A stretch of DNA of 64,000 bases from Streptomyces sp. ATexAB-D23 (GCF_000373645.1 NZ_KB892006.1:1-64000); one strand, 5' to 3'. Shown: positions 28,379 through 36,418, numbered from the stretch's first letter. Numbers and translations: made by a program. Notes: generated by a model not told the origin, from the letters alone.

Positions 28379-28570
28379 TCACATCAAGCTGTCGACGCAA
28401 CCGGGACTGTGCAGTTCCACGTGCTGGGTGAGCACTAGGCCGCGCAGCAACAGGATTCGCCGACCGCCGTCTTCTGCCTGGTGTAGAGCATCTTCCTCTG
28501 CCTCTCGTCGGGTGGCCCGAATCGGACCCTCGACGTCATGATGACCCAGCCATTTCGCCACCGCGACCAC
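28379..28570 (-). CDS. Possible 63-aa protein in the ankyrin-HEAT operon
   Basis: A GTG-started frame of 63 codons fills the gap between the ankyrin stop (17 nt upstream) and the HEAT start (9 nt downstream). It begins VVAVAKWLGHHDVEG and is acidic in the middle (RREAEEDALHQAEDGG). Third-position GC is only about two thirds, low for this genome, and no clear ribosome site is present. A competing frame at 28539-28435 encodes 34 residues ending in SCCCAA. Either, or neither, may be real. Confidence 0.35.
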   Translation of the reverse strand: MVAVAKWLGHHDVEGPIRATRREAEEDALHQAEDGGRRILLLRGLVLTQHVELHSPGCVDSLM

Positions 28571-28587
28571 ATTTATGGCGATCCCGT

Positions 28588-28980
28588 TCAGCGGGCGCCG
28601 AAGAGTTCCAGCAGGTCGGCCTTGCCGAACATGCGTGCGGTGTCCAGTGCGGAGGGTGTTCCGGCGGCGGGATCGGCACCGGCGTCGAGCAGGGCCCGGA
28701 CCACGGTTTCCTCGCCCTTGAAGACGGCTCCGGCGAGCGGGGTCTGGCCCCGGTCGTTCGCCCGGTCCGGGTCGGCGCCGCGGGCGGCGAGGGCGGTTAC
28801 GGCCGCGGCGTGCCCGTGGTAGGCGGCGAGCATCAGCAGGGTGTCGCCCCGGTCGTTGGTGAGGTTGGCGGGCACCCCGGCGTCCACATAGGCCGCCAGC
28901 GTGTCCGCGTCGCCGCCGCGCGCCAGGTCGAAGACCTTGGACGCCAGCTCCACCACCTCGGGATCGGGGGTTTCGCTCAT
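28588..28980 (-). CDS. Ankyrin-repeat protein
   Basis: A 130-aa soluble protein with three to four ankyrin repeats: NDRGDTLLMLAAYHGHAAAV, NDRGQTPLAGAVFKGEETVV and a final SALDTARMFGKADLLELF. Such repeats mediate protein contacts. The ATG at 28980 follows AAGGCGG. The length is typical of the small actinobacterial ankyrin proteins. It is divergent from smeA and probably the first gene of a unit with the HEAT protein. Confidence 0.9.
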   Translation of the reverse strand: MSETPDPEVVELASKVFDLARGGDADTLAAYVDAGVPANLTNDRGDTLLMLAAYHGHAAAVTALAARGADPDRANDRGQTPLAGAVFKGEETVVRALLDAGADPAAGTPSALDTARMFGKADLLELFGAR

Positions 28981-29290
28981 CGGGTGGACCGCCTTCCATA
29001 ACCGTTCGTGCCGCTGCCGGCCTGCCGGGACACACACGGCGGGGGCCGTGCGAGTGAACCGACAGGGTACTGCCGCTGACGGGCCCGTGGCCCTCCCCGC
29101 CGGGGGCGGGGAATCACACCGGGTGGCGCCGGACCGATACGGCCCCGGGACCCCTGTCCACCCACCCTCTTGTCCGCTGTTCAAGTGAATAATCCGCCTT
29201 TTCACCCGATTACGCCTTTTATCCTATGGATACTTGGGGTGAGCCTGGAAGGACTCATGGTGACTGTCCCCCCGACCAGGAGAACCACTC
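28981..29290. other. Divergent intergenic region between the ankyrin gene and smeA
   Basis: About 310 bp. 29175-29235 is clearly AT-richer than its surroundings and holds the candidate sporulation promoter. No gene was seen. Confidence 0.6.
29186..29212 (+). promoter_or_regulatory. Candidate WhiG-type promoter of smeA-sffA
   Basis: TGAA at 29186-29189, 15 bp, then CCCGATTA at 29205-29212. The consensus for the sporulation sigma factor WhiG, of the flagellar sigma family, is TAAA-N15-GCCGATAA. That gives 3/4 and 6/8 matches at exact spacing, 79 bp before the smeA start, in a gene pair known to be expressed in sporulating hyphae. Confidence 0.5.
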
Positions 29291-29485
29291 ATGATCCTTT
29301 CCATGTCAGGCGTCGTCATCCTCGGCATCATCGTCTTCCTGTTCTTCAGGAAGGACGGCCTCAAGGCGTCGCACGCCCTCGTCACCGCCCTGTTCGGCTT
29401 CTACCTGGCCGGCACCGCCATCGCACCGAGCATCACCGCGGGCGGAGCGAGCCTGGCCGGACTCCTGGGCGGGATCAAGTTCTGA
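29291..29485 (+). CDS. smeA: Small membrane protein SmeA (sporulation)
   Basis: A 64-aa protein with two hydrophobic segments: GVVILGIIVFLFF near the start and LVTALFGFYLAGTAIAP in the middle, ending in a Gly-rich tail. It matches SmeA, studied in S. coelicolor, where it brings SffA to sporulation septa and affects chromosome segregation and spore maturation. Related small proteins sit beside transfer proteins on Streptomyces plasmids. The ATG follows AGGAGAACCACTC. The FtsK-like partner gene starts 36 bp downstream, as expected. Identification rests on size, two-helix form and partner, plus memory of the published locus. Confidence 0.85.
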   Translation: MILSMSGVVILGIIVFLFFRKDGLKASHALVTALFGFYLAGTAIAPSITAGGASLAGLLGGIKF

Positions 29486-29520
29486 CCCTCCGCCCCCGCA
29501 CCGACCTTCAGGAGACAGAC

Positions 29521-31122
29521 GTGGCCCGGCGACCACTCCCCCGCATTCTGAGCAGCGGCAGCGCTTCGATCACTCGCAGTCGCGAGTTCGCGCGCACGGC
29601 CGCCGACAGCGCCACCGACGTGCTCCATCCGCTGATCACGCTCACGCGCGGTCTGCGGCTGCTGGCCGGCGCAGGACGGCACAAGTGGGCCGCGACGCCC
29701 AAGGACCGGCGTGGTCCCACGCTGTTCCTCGTCGCGGCCTGCGTACTCGTGGTCGCGCTCATCCCGTACGGGCCGCTGCTGGCCCTCGTCGCGGTGATGG
29801 GCGCAGCCGCATGGAAGGGACGGGGCCGCACCCCCGTCAAGACCGGCCCCGACGAGGCGGAGACCGCCCGCCTGCGGGCCCTGTACGAGGCCCTGGTCCC
29901 CTACTTCTCCGTGGCCGAGGACCCCGGCCCGCTGTTCACCCACGGCGGCGAGTGGGACAAGGTCTTCAGCGGTTACGAGTTCGACGGCGACGGCCGCGTC
30001 TCGCGGCTCCACATCAGCTACCCCGCGTACTTCACCGACTCCGAGCCCGAGTCCCGGGCCCGGATCGAACAGTTGCTGCACGCCAAGTCGGGCCGCGGGC
30101 GGGAGTACCACTTCGGCTGGGACGAGGAGGGAAACCGCCTCGTGATGAGCGTGCTCGACTCCCTGCCCACCTCCCTGACCGCGCAGCGCTTCGTCACCGC
30201 CCCCGGCGAGACCGTCCTCGGCTTCACGGACGAGGACGCGGTGCGGCGCACGGTGCCGGTGAACGACGGCACCACCACGCGCGACGCCCCCGGCGTCGTC
30301 TGGCGCACGGGCGCCCGCTCCACCGAGCCGCACCTGCTCGTCGCGGGACAGCCCGGCAGCGGCACCACCTCCCTGCTGCGGTCCATCGCCCTCCAGGCGC
30401 TCCAGCAGGGCGACATCCTGATCATCGAAGGCAGCGGCACCGGCGAGTACGCGTGCTTCACCGGGCGCGAAGGCGTCCTGGCCGTGGAGTGCGGGCCGGC
30501 CGGCGCGCTGTCCACCCTGGAGTGGGCGGCCAACGAGACGGAACGCCGGCTGATCGAGGCGAACCGGGCCCGGCAGGCCGGCGACCCCGTCCCCGAGGAC
30601 GTGACGCGACCGCTCTGGATTCTGCTGGACCGTCCGAGCGCGCTGCGCCGCCCGCCCGGCGACAGCGGACCGGGCCCGCAGGAGCTGCTCCAGGTGCCGC
30701 TGCGGCACGGCAGGGCCGCCAACGTGATCGTGGTCCTCGCGGAGGTGTTCGACAGCCTGGACGGCCTCGGCGAGACCGTCCGCACCCACACCCGGGCCCG
30801 GGTGGTGCTCGGCCAGTGCTCCGCCGGCCAGATCGAGTCCGTGCTCGGCACGGGGCCGCACACCACCCCGCCCCCGGACGTCCCGCCCGGCCGCGGCTAC
30901 GCCCGCTTCGGCACCGGCCCGGTCCTGCGCATCCAGGTGCCGGCCACGCCCGACCCCTACGACGACGCCACCAGCGAGGCGCAGCGCAGGGCGGTGCTCG
31001 GCCTGCTGCCGGAGCGGCGCCAGGCGGTCGAGGCGGGTGTGCCGGAGCCGGTGGAGGTGGAGGTGGAGGTGGGGAGCGTGGCCGTCGGCGCCGGGGTGGA
31101 GAGCATGGCTGTCGGCGACTGA
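29521..31122 (+). CDS. sffA: SpoIIIE/FtsK-family sporulation protein SffA
   Basis: A 533-aa protein with two membrane helices at about 67-100 and a C-terminal RecA-like domain of the FtsK/SpoIIIE/Tra type. The P-loop position reads GQPGSGTTS (residues 276-284), with Thr282 in place of the invariant Lys; the Walker B strand is PLWILLD. So ATP binding or hydrolysis may be weak or absent. In S. coelicolor, SffA gathers at sporulation septa with SmeA, and its role is distinct from FtsK DNA pumping. The GTG start at 29521 follows AGGAGAC. The C-terminus ends in a Val/Glu run (PVEVEVEVGSVAV). A terminator follows. Confidence 0.85.
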   Translation: MARRPLPRILSSGSASITRSREFARTAADSATDVLHPLITLTRGLRLLAGAGRHKWAATPKDRRGPTLFLVAACVLVVALIPYGPLLALVAVMGAAAWKGRGRTPVKTGPDEAETARLRALYEALVPYFSVAEDPGPLFTHGGEWDKVFSGYEFDGDGRVSRLHISYPAYFTDSEPESRARIEQLLHAKSGRGREYHFGWDEEGNRLVMSVLDSLPTSLTAQRFVTAPGETVLGFTDEDAVRRTVPVNDGTTTRDAPGVVWRTGARSTEPHLLVAGQPGSGTTSLLRSIALQALQQGDILIIEGSGTGEYACFTGREGVLAVECGPAGALSTLEWAANETERRLIEANRARQAGDPVPEDVTRPLWILLDRPSALRRPPGDSGPGPQELLQVPLRHGRAANVIVVLAEVFDSLDGLGETVRTHTRARVVLGQCSAGQIESVLGTGPHTTPPPDVPPGRGYARFGTGPVLRIQVPATPDPYDDATSEAQRRAVLGLLPERRQAVEAGVPEPVEVEVEVGSVAVGAGVESMAVGD

Positions 31123-31136
31123 GGCGTGCGACCGAT

Positions 31137-31171
31137 GAAGGAGGGCCCGGCCATGGAGCGGGCCCTCCTTC
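31137..31171. terminator. Intrinsic terminator between sffA and the MocR gene
   Basis: A perfect 13-bp stem (31137-31149 with 31159-31171) and a 9-nt loop, ending in CTCCTTC, serves both convergent genes. Confidence 0.85.
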
Positions 31172-31176
31172 GCCGT

Positions 31177-32676
31177 TCAGGCCACGAACGTACGCGGGGA
31201 CTCGGCTCCGGCCCCCGCACCCGCGCCGACCAGCCGGGCGGCCGCCGCGAGCCGCTGGGCCGCCTCGTCCGCCACCGGCCCGCCGACCGTGAACGGCAGC
31301 CGTACGTACCCCTCGAAGGCGCCGTCGACCCCGAACCTGGGCCCGGACGGCACCCGTACGCCGACCCCTTCACCGGCCACCGCGAGCCGGGAGCCGGACA
31401 GGTCGCCGGTGCGCACCCAGAGGGTGAGCCCGCCGCCCGGTACGGAGAACTCCCACCCCGGCAGCTCGCGGCGCACGGCCGCGACGAGCGCGTCGCGGTT
31501 GTCCCGGGCCTGCTCCCGGCGCAGGCGCACGGCCTGTGCCCAGCCCCCGGTGCGCATCAGCCAGTTGATCGCCAGCTGTTCGAGGACCGGGGTCCCCATG
31601 TCGGCGTAGGCGCGGGCGGCGACCAGGCTGCGGATGACGTCCGGCGCGGCCCGCACCCAGCCGATCCGCATGCCGGCCCAGAACGCCTTGCTGGCCGACC
31701 CGACGGTCAGGACGGTGCTGCCGGCCGGGTCGAACGCGCAGACCGGGCGCGGCATCCGCACGTCGTCGTCGAGGTGCAGCTCCCTCATCGTCTCGTCGAC
31801 GACCAGGACCGTGCCGGCCGAGCGGGCGGCGTCCACCAGCGCCCTGCGCCGGTCCTCGCCGGCCAGCGCCCCGGTGGGGTTGTGGAAGTCCGCGACGACG
31901 TACGCGAGCCGGGGCGCCGCGTCCCGCAGGACCTGGCGCCACCGGTTCAGGTCCCAGCCGCCGAGCCCCTCCTCCATGGCCACCGGCACCAGCCGGGCGC
32001 CCGCCTCCCGCATCAGCTGGAGGATGTTGGCGTAGCTCGGGGACTCCACCGCGATCCGCTCGCCGCGGCCGGCGAAGAGGTGGCAGATGGCGTCGATCGC
32101 GCCCATCGCGCCGGTGGTGACCATGATCTGTTCGGGCATGGTCGGGATGCCGTCGCCGGTGTAGCGGTCGGCGATCATCTGCCGCAGGGCGGGCAGCCCG
32201 GCCGGGTAGTCGCCGTGCGTGTGCGCGTACGGGGGCAGTTCCTCCAGCGCGCCCTGGACGGCCCGGGTCAGCCAGGGCTCGGGGGCGGGCAGCGAGGCGC
32301 ATCCCAGGTCGATCATGGAGCCCAGCGCCTCGGGCGGCAGCGGCTCCAGGCCGCGGGCCGGGAGCGGGTTGCCCGCGGGCACCGCCGTCCAGCTGCCGGC
32401 CCCGCGCCGGGACTCCAGGAAACCCTCGGCCCGCAGCGCCTCGTAGGCGGCGGCGACCGTGGTGCGGCTGACGGAGAGGGCGAGGGCCAGCTCCCGTTCG
32501 GCCGGGAGCCGGGCCGCGACGGCGACCCTGCCCTCCAGGACGAGCAGCCGGATGCCGTCGGCGAGCGCGCGGTAGGCCGGCGGCCTGCGACTGCCGGGGC
32601 CGGCCGGGCGGGTCTGCTGGGCGTGGAGCTGGCGGGCCAGCTGGGCCGCCCCGACCGCCGAAGTCCACTGCGCCAT
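31177..32676 (-). CDS. MocR-type regulator (GntR winged helix fused to aminotransferase domain)
   Basis: A 499-aa regulator. Residues 1-110 hold the GntR winged helix (LPAERELALALSVSRTTVAAAYEAL), and residues 130-490 a fold-type I aminotransferase-like domain. The PLP lysine motif is SASKAFWAGMRIGW, and ADFHNPTGAL carries the usual Asn. MocR proteins sense PLP or amino compounds. The gene is divergent to a YczE-type membrane protein, an arrangement known as the YczR-YczE pair. ATG 32676 has GGAAGGTGG upstream. The inverted repeat in the shared 100-bp spacer is the likely operator. Confidence 0.92.
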   Translation of the reverse strand: MAQWTSAVGAAQLARQLHAQQTRPAGPGSRRPPAYRALADGIRLLVLEGRVAVAARLPAERELALALSVSRTTVAAAYEALRAEGFLESRRGAGSWTAVPAGNPLPARGLEPLPPEALGSMIDLGCASLPAPEPWLTRAVQGALEELPPYAHTHGDYPAGLPALRQMIADRYTGDGIPTMPEQIMVTTGAMGAIDAICHLFAGRGERIAVESPSYANILQLMREAGARLVPVAMEEGLGGWDLNRWRQVLRDAAPRLAYVVADFHNPTGALAGEDRRRALVDAARSAGTVLVVDETMRELHLDDDVRMPRPVCAFDPAGSTVLTVGSASKAFWAGMRIGWVRAAPDVIRSLVAARAYADMGTPVLEQLAINWLMRTGGWAQAVRLRREQARDNRDALVAAVRRELPGWEFSVPGGGLTLWVRTGDLSGSRLAVAGEGVGVRVPSGPRFGVDGAFEGYVRLPFTVGGPVADEAAQRLAAAARLVGAGAGAGAESPRTFVA

Positions 32677-32697
32677 GATAATCAGTCCACCTTCCTC

Positions 32698-32724
32698 GGA
32701 TTGGCCATGGTTGGCGGCCAATCC
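32698..32724. promoter_or_regulatory. Inverted repeat in the MocR-YczE spacer (likely operator)
   Basis: GGATTGGCC at 32698-32706 and its exact complement GGCCAATCC at 32716-32724 are separated by 9 bp. The repeat sits 22 bp from the MocR start and 52 bp from the YczE start. TTGGC also recurs directly inside it, which fits MocR proteins that bind direct and inverted half-sites. Confidence 0.6.
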
Positions 32725-32776
32725 CCTGCCACAGAGTGACACGAAGCAGCCACACCACCACATCAGGGGGCACCAC

Positions 32777-33439
32777 TTGTCCATCACCCCGGTCCCGCAA
32801 GGGGCGCACCTCACCCGCCGGCTGGTCCAGCTGTACGCGGGGCTCGCGCTGTACGGGGCGAGTTCGGCGCTGCTGGTCGCCGCCGGGCTCGGCCTGGAGC
32901 CGTGGGGTGTGCTGCACCAGGGGCTCGCCGAGCGCACCGGGATCAGCATCGGCGTGGTCTCGATCATCATCGGCGCGATCGTGCTGCTGCTGTGGATTCC
33001 GCTGCGGCAGCGGCCGGGGCTCGGCACCGTCTCGAATGTGTTCGTGGTGGGGCTGGCGATGGACGGCACGCTCGCGCTCGTCCCCGAGGTGAACGGGCTG
33101 GTGGCCCGGTCCGGGGTGATGGCCGCCGGGATCGTGCTCAACGGTGTGGCGACGGGGCTCTACATCACCGCCCGGTTCGGCCCCGGCCCCCGGGACGGCC
33201 TGATGACCGGGCTGCACCGGCGGTCCGGCCGCTCGATCCGGCTGGTCCGCACGGCGATCGAGGTCGCGGTCGTGGTCACCGGGTTCCTGCTCGGCGGCTC
33301 CCTCGGCGTGGGTACGGTCCTGTACGCCCTGGCCATCGGCCCGCTCGCCCAGGTCTTCCTGCGCGTCTTCGCGCTCCCGGGCGGCGAGGGCACCTCGGCC
33401 GACGCGCCGGCGTCCCGGCGGTCCATACTGCGGCGGTGA
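32777..33439 (+). CDS. YczE/YitT-type membrane protein
   Basis: A 220-aa integral membrane protein with five predicted helices (for example LYGASSALLVAAGLGLEPWG and SIIIGAIVLLLWIPL). The motif GPGPRDGLMTGLHRRSGRS is characteristic of the YczE family. Members may be permeases for a compound sensed by the divergent MocR regulator; no substrate is known. The TTG start at 32777 follows CAGGGGG. Its stop overlaps the GTG start of the next gene (GTGA), so translation is coupled. Confidence 0.88.
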   Translation: MSITPVPQGAHLTRRLVQLYAGLALYGASSALLVAAGLGLEPWGVLHQGLAERTGISIGVVSIIIGAIVLLLWIPLRQRPGLGTVSNVFVVGLAMDGTLALVPEVNGLVARSGVMAAGIVLNGVATGLYITARFGPGPRDGLMTGLHRRSGRSIRLVRTAIEVAVVVTGFLLGGSLGVGTVLYALAIGPLAQVFLRVFALPGGEGTSADAPASRRSILRR

Positions 33440-34215
33440 CTTCCGAACCCCACCCCTATCTGGACCATCCCGGCCCGCTCGCCTTCGCCCACCGGGGCGG
33501 CGCAGCGGACGGGATCGAGAACACCGCTGCCGCCTTCCGCCGGGCCGCCGACGCCGGTTACCGCTACTTCGAGACCGATGTGCACGCCTCGGCGGACGGC
33601 CGCCTGGTGGCCTTCCACGACGCCACGCTGGACCGGGTGACGGACGCGGCGGGCCGGCTGGCGGAGCTGCCGTGGAGCGAGATAAGCCGGGCCCGGGTCG
33701 CCGGGCGCGAGCCGTTGCCGCTGTTCGAGGAGCTGCTGGAGGCGTTTCCCGGGGCCCGGTGGAACGTGGACATCAAGGCGGAGGCCGCACTGGAGCCGCT
33801 CATGGAGCTGATCCGCGCGACGGACGCCTACGACCGGGTGTGCGTGGGTTCGTTCTCCGAGGCGCGGGTCGCCAGGGCACACCGCCTGGGCGGCCCGCGC
33901 CTCGCCACGTCGTACGGCGTGCGCGGCGTCCTCGGGCTGCGGCTGCGTTCGTACGGCATCCCGGCGGCGCTGCGGGCGGGCGCGGTGTGCGCGCAGGTCC
34001 CCGAGCGCCAGGGCCGCGTACGCGTCGTCGACCGGCGCTTCGTCCGCGAGGCGCACGCGCGCGGGCTCCAGGTGCACGTCTGGACGGTGAACGAACCGGA
34101 GCGGATGGCCGCGCTCCTGGACCTGGGTGTGGATGGCATCATGACCGATCACATCGAGACGCTGCGCACGGTGCTGAGCGACCGGGGGGCCTGGGCCCGG
34201 CCGCCGGCCGGGTGA
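33436..34215 (+). CDS. Glycerophosphodiester phosphodiesterase
   Basis: A 259-aa cytoplasmic GDPD-family enzyme that cleaves glycerophosphodiesters to glycerol-3-phosphate and an alcohol. The active-site set is present: AHRGGAADGIENT (first His, Arg and Glu) and YFETDVHASADGRLVAFHDATLDR (metal-binding Glu and Asp, second His). The C-terminal VNEPERMAALLDLGVDGIMTD is typical. The GTG start overlaps the yczE stop. No signal peptide. The UMF1 transporter gene follows 32 bp downstream, so yczE, this gene and the transporter may be one operon. Confidence 0.93.
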   Translation: MTSEPHPYLDHPGPLAFAHRGGAADGIENTAAAFRRAADAGYRYFETDVHASADGRLVAFHDATLDRVTDAAGRLAELPWSEISRARVAGREPLPLFEELLEAFPGARWNVDIKAEAALEPLMELIRATDAYDRVCVGSFSEARVARAHRLGGPRLATSYGVRGVLGLRLRSYGIPAALRAGAVCAQVPERQGRVRVVDRRFVREAHARGLQVHVWTVNEPERMAALLDLGVDGIMTDHIETLRTVLSDRGAWARPPAG

Positions 34216-34247
34216 CGTCTCCACGGGGAGACTTCGAGGGGGGCGCC

Positions 34248-35621
34248 ATGACCGCCGAGACCGCAGACACCGCCGAACCGGCGGGCGGGGCGACGGGCCC
34301 CGACGGCCCGGCCGAGCGGCGCCGGGAGCAGCGCGGCTGGTACTTCTACGACTTCGCCTGTTCCGTCTACTCCACGAGCGTCATCACGGTCTTCCTCGGG
34401 CCGTATCTGACGTCGGTCGCCAAGGCGGCGGCCGACGCCGACGGCTTCGTCCACCCGCTCGGCATCCCGGTGCGCGCCGGGTCGCTGTTCGCGTACTCGG
34501 TCTCGGCCTCGCTGGTTCTCGCGGTCGTCCTGATGCCGATCGTGGGCGCCGCGGCCGACCGTACGGGCCGCAAGAAGCCGCTGCTCGCGGCCGCGGCCTA
34601 CACCGGGGCCGCCGCGACGACCGCGATGTTCTTCCTGGACGGCCACCGCTATCTGCTCGGCGCCTTCCTGCTCATCGTGGCGAACGCGGCGACGGCGATC
34701 GCGATGATGCTGTACAACGCCTTTCTGCCGCAGATCGCGGAGCCCGACGAGCGGGACGCGGTCTCCTCCCGGGGCTGGGCGTTCGGCTACACCTCCGGGG
34801 CACTGGTCCTCGTCCTCAACCTGATCCTGTACTCGGGCCACGACTCCTTCGGCCTCTCCGAGTCCGAGGCCGTGCGGATCTGCCTGGCGTCGGCGGGCGT
34901 GTGGTGGGGCGTCTTCACCGTCGTACCGCTGCTCCGGCTGCGCGACCGCGGGGTCCCGAGGGCCGGCCGGGGGGCGACGGGCTCCGGATGGCGGCAGCTG
35001 AGGGCGACCCTGTCCGACATGCGGCGCCACCCGCTGACCCTGTCCTTCCTCCTCGCCTACCTCGTCTACAACGACGGCGTGCAGACGGTGATCTCACAGG
35101 CTTCGGTGTACGGCTCCGAGGAGCTGGGCCTCGGCCAGACGACGCTGATCACGGCGGTGCTGCTGGTGCAGGTGCTGGCGGTCGCGGGGGCACTGGCGAT
35201 GGGGCGGATGGCCCGGGTGTACGGCGCGAAGCGCACGATCCTCGGCTCGCTGGTCATCTGGACGCTGATCCTGGTCGCCGGCTACTTCCTGCCCGCCGGT
35301 TCGCCCGTCTTCTTCTATCTGCTGGCCGCGGCGATCGGCCTGGTGCTCGGCGGCAGCCAGGCGCTGTCGCGCTCCCTGTTCTCGCATCTGGTGCCGCGCG
35401 GCAAGGAGGCCGAGTACTTCTCGGCGTACGAGATGAGCGACCGCGGACTGAGCTGGCTGGGGCCTCTGGTGTTCGGCCTCGCGTACCAGCTGACCGGCAG
35501 CTACCGGGACGCGATCGGCTCGTTGGTGATCTTCTTCGTCATCGGTTCGGTACTGCTCGCGCGGGTGCCGGTGAGACAGGCGGTGGCGGCCGCGGGAAAC
35601 CCCGTACCCGAGCGGATTTAG
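34248..35621 (+). CDS. UMF1-type major facilitator transporter
   Basis: A 457-aa membrane protein with about 12 helices. The start RGWYFYDFACSVYSTSVITVF is the hallmark of the Atg22/UMF1 family, and GAAADRTGRKKPLL is the MFS loop 2-3 motif. In yeast, Atg22 exports amino acids from the vacuole; bacterial substrates are unknown. ATG 34248 follows GAGGGGGGC. The long open frame further upstream overlaps the previous gene and is not coding. Confidence 0.9.
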   Translation: MTAETADTAEPAGGATGPDGPAERRREQRGWYFYDFACSVYSTSVITVFLGPYLTSVAKAAADADGFVHPLGIPVRAGSLFAYSVSASLVLAVVLMPIVGAAADRTGRKKPLLAAAAYTGAAATTAMFFLDGHRYLLGAFLLIVANAATAIAMMLYNAFLPQIAEPDERDAVSSRGWAFGYTSGALVLVLNLILYSGHDSFGLSESEAVRICLASAGVWWGVFTVVPLLRLRDRGVPRAGRGATGSGWRQLRATLSDMRRHPLTLSFLLAYLVYNDGVQTVISQASVYGSEELGLGQTTLITAVLLVQVLAVAGALAMGRMARVYGAKRTILGSLVIWTLILVAGYFLPAGSPVFFYLLAAAIGLVLGGSQALSRSLFSHLVPRGKEAEYFSAYEMSDRGLSWLGPLVFGLAYQLTGSYRDAIGSLVIFFVIGSVLLARVPVRQAVAAAGNPVPERI

Positions 35622-35808
35622 ACGTTGAAGTAAAAGGGCGGTAGTGTACGCCTTTGGCCTGCCCCGGGCGACCGTTACTACGAGTGGAAGTCTCCGCACC
35701 GTTGGGTGACAACTTCCACCAAAGGTGACAAACCGGGTATGGGTGGGTACCTGAACCCTGGGAAACCTGAAAATCAGCGGCACGACGGGCGACGCATGAC
35801 CGGCAACG

Positions 35809-35834
35809 GGAATCTTTGCCATCGACCGGACGTT
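35809..35834 (+). promoter_or_regulatory. SigR-type promoter of rbpA
   Basis: GGAAT at 35809-35813, 18 bp, then GTT at 35832-35834, 62 bp before the rbpA start. This matches the thiol-stress sigma factor SigR consensus (GGAAT-N18/19-GTT). rbpA is a known SigR target in S. coelicolor. Upstream, the direct repeat GGTGACAA occurs at 35705-35712 and 35724-35731, of unknown meaning. Confidence 0.8.
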
Positions 35835-35896
35835 GACCGATTGACGACGACAGCGACACCTTGTCCTGTGGGCGACAAGCCCGGGAGGCACGATTC

Positions 35897-36271
35897 ATGA
35901 GTGAGCGAGCTCTCCGCGGCACGCGACTCGTGGTTACCAGCTACGAGACGGACCGCGGCATCGATCTGGCCCCGCGCCAGGCGGTGGAGTACGCATGCCA
36001 GAACGGACATCGATTCGAGATGCCGTTCTCGGTAGAGGCGGAAATTCCGCCGGAGTGGGAGTGCAAGGCGTGTGGCGCCCAGGCACTCCTGGTGGACGGG
36101 GATGGCCCCGAGGAGAAGAAGGGCAAGCCTGCGCGTACGCACTGGGACATGCTCATGGAGCGGCGCACGCGTGAGGAACTGGAAGAGGTCCTGGCCGAGC
36201 GGCTGGCGGTCCTGCGCTCCGGAGCGATGAACATCGCCGTGCATCCCCGGGACAGCAGGAAGTCTGCCTGA
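35897..36271 (+). CDS. rbpA: RNA polymerase-binding protein RbpA
   Basis: A 124-aa actinobacterial transcription factor that binds core RNA polymerase and group I/II sigma factors and stabilises the open complex. It has the core zinc or zinc-like domain (CQNGHRFEMPF and CKACGAQ), the basic linker, and the C-terminal sigma-interaction helix (TREELEEVLAERLAVLR). Start ATG 35897 with GGGAGG upstream; size and ends match S. coelicolor RbpA. It is monocistronic, followed by a strong terminator. Confidence 0.97.
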   Translation: MSERALRGTRLVVTSYETDRGIDLAPRQAVEYACQNGHRFEMPFSVEAEIPPEWECKACGAQALLVDGDGPEEKKGKPARTHWDMLMERRTREELEEVLAERLAVLRSGAMNIAVHPRDSRKSA

Positions 36272-36293
36272 CCCGGTAGCACCGCGCCGAAAC

Positions 36294-36340
36294 AGAGCCG
36301 CGGGCCGCGACACCTCGTGTGTCGCGGCCCGCGGCTCTTT
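36294..36340. terminator. Intrinsic terminator between rbpA and fxsA
   Basis: A near-perfect 20-bp stem (36294-36313 with 36319-36338) and a 5-nt loop, followed by TTT, is one of the strongest hairpins in the window. Confidence 0.9.
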
Positions 36341-36343
36341 GCC

Positions 36344-36418
36344 GTGGGACGGGCCGTCGTGGGACGGGCCGTCGTGGGACGGGCCGTCGTGGGACGGGCC
36401 GTCGTGGGAGGGGCCGGG
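36344..36418. repeat. 15-bp minisatellite, five copies
   Basis: GTGGGACGGGCCGTC is repeated head to tail at 36344, 36359, 36374 and 36389, with a diverged fifth copy at 36404-36418. The array lies between the rbpA terminator and the fxsA stop codon at 36419. Confidence 0.95.
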
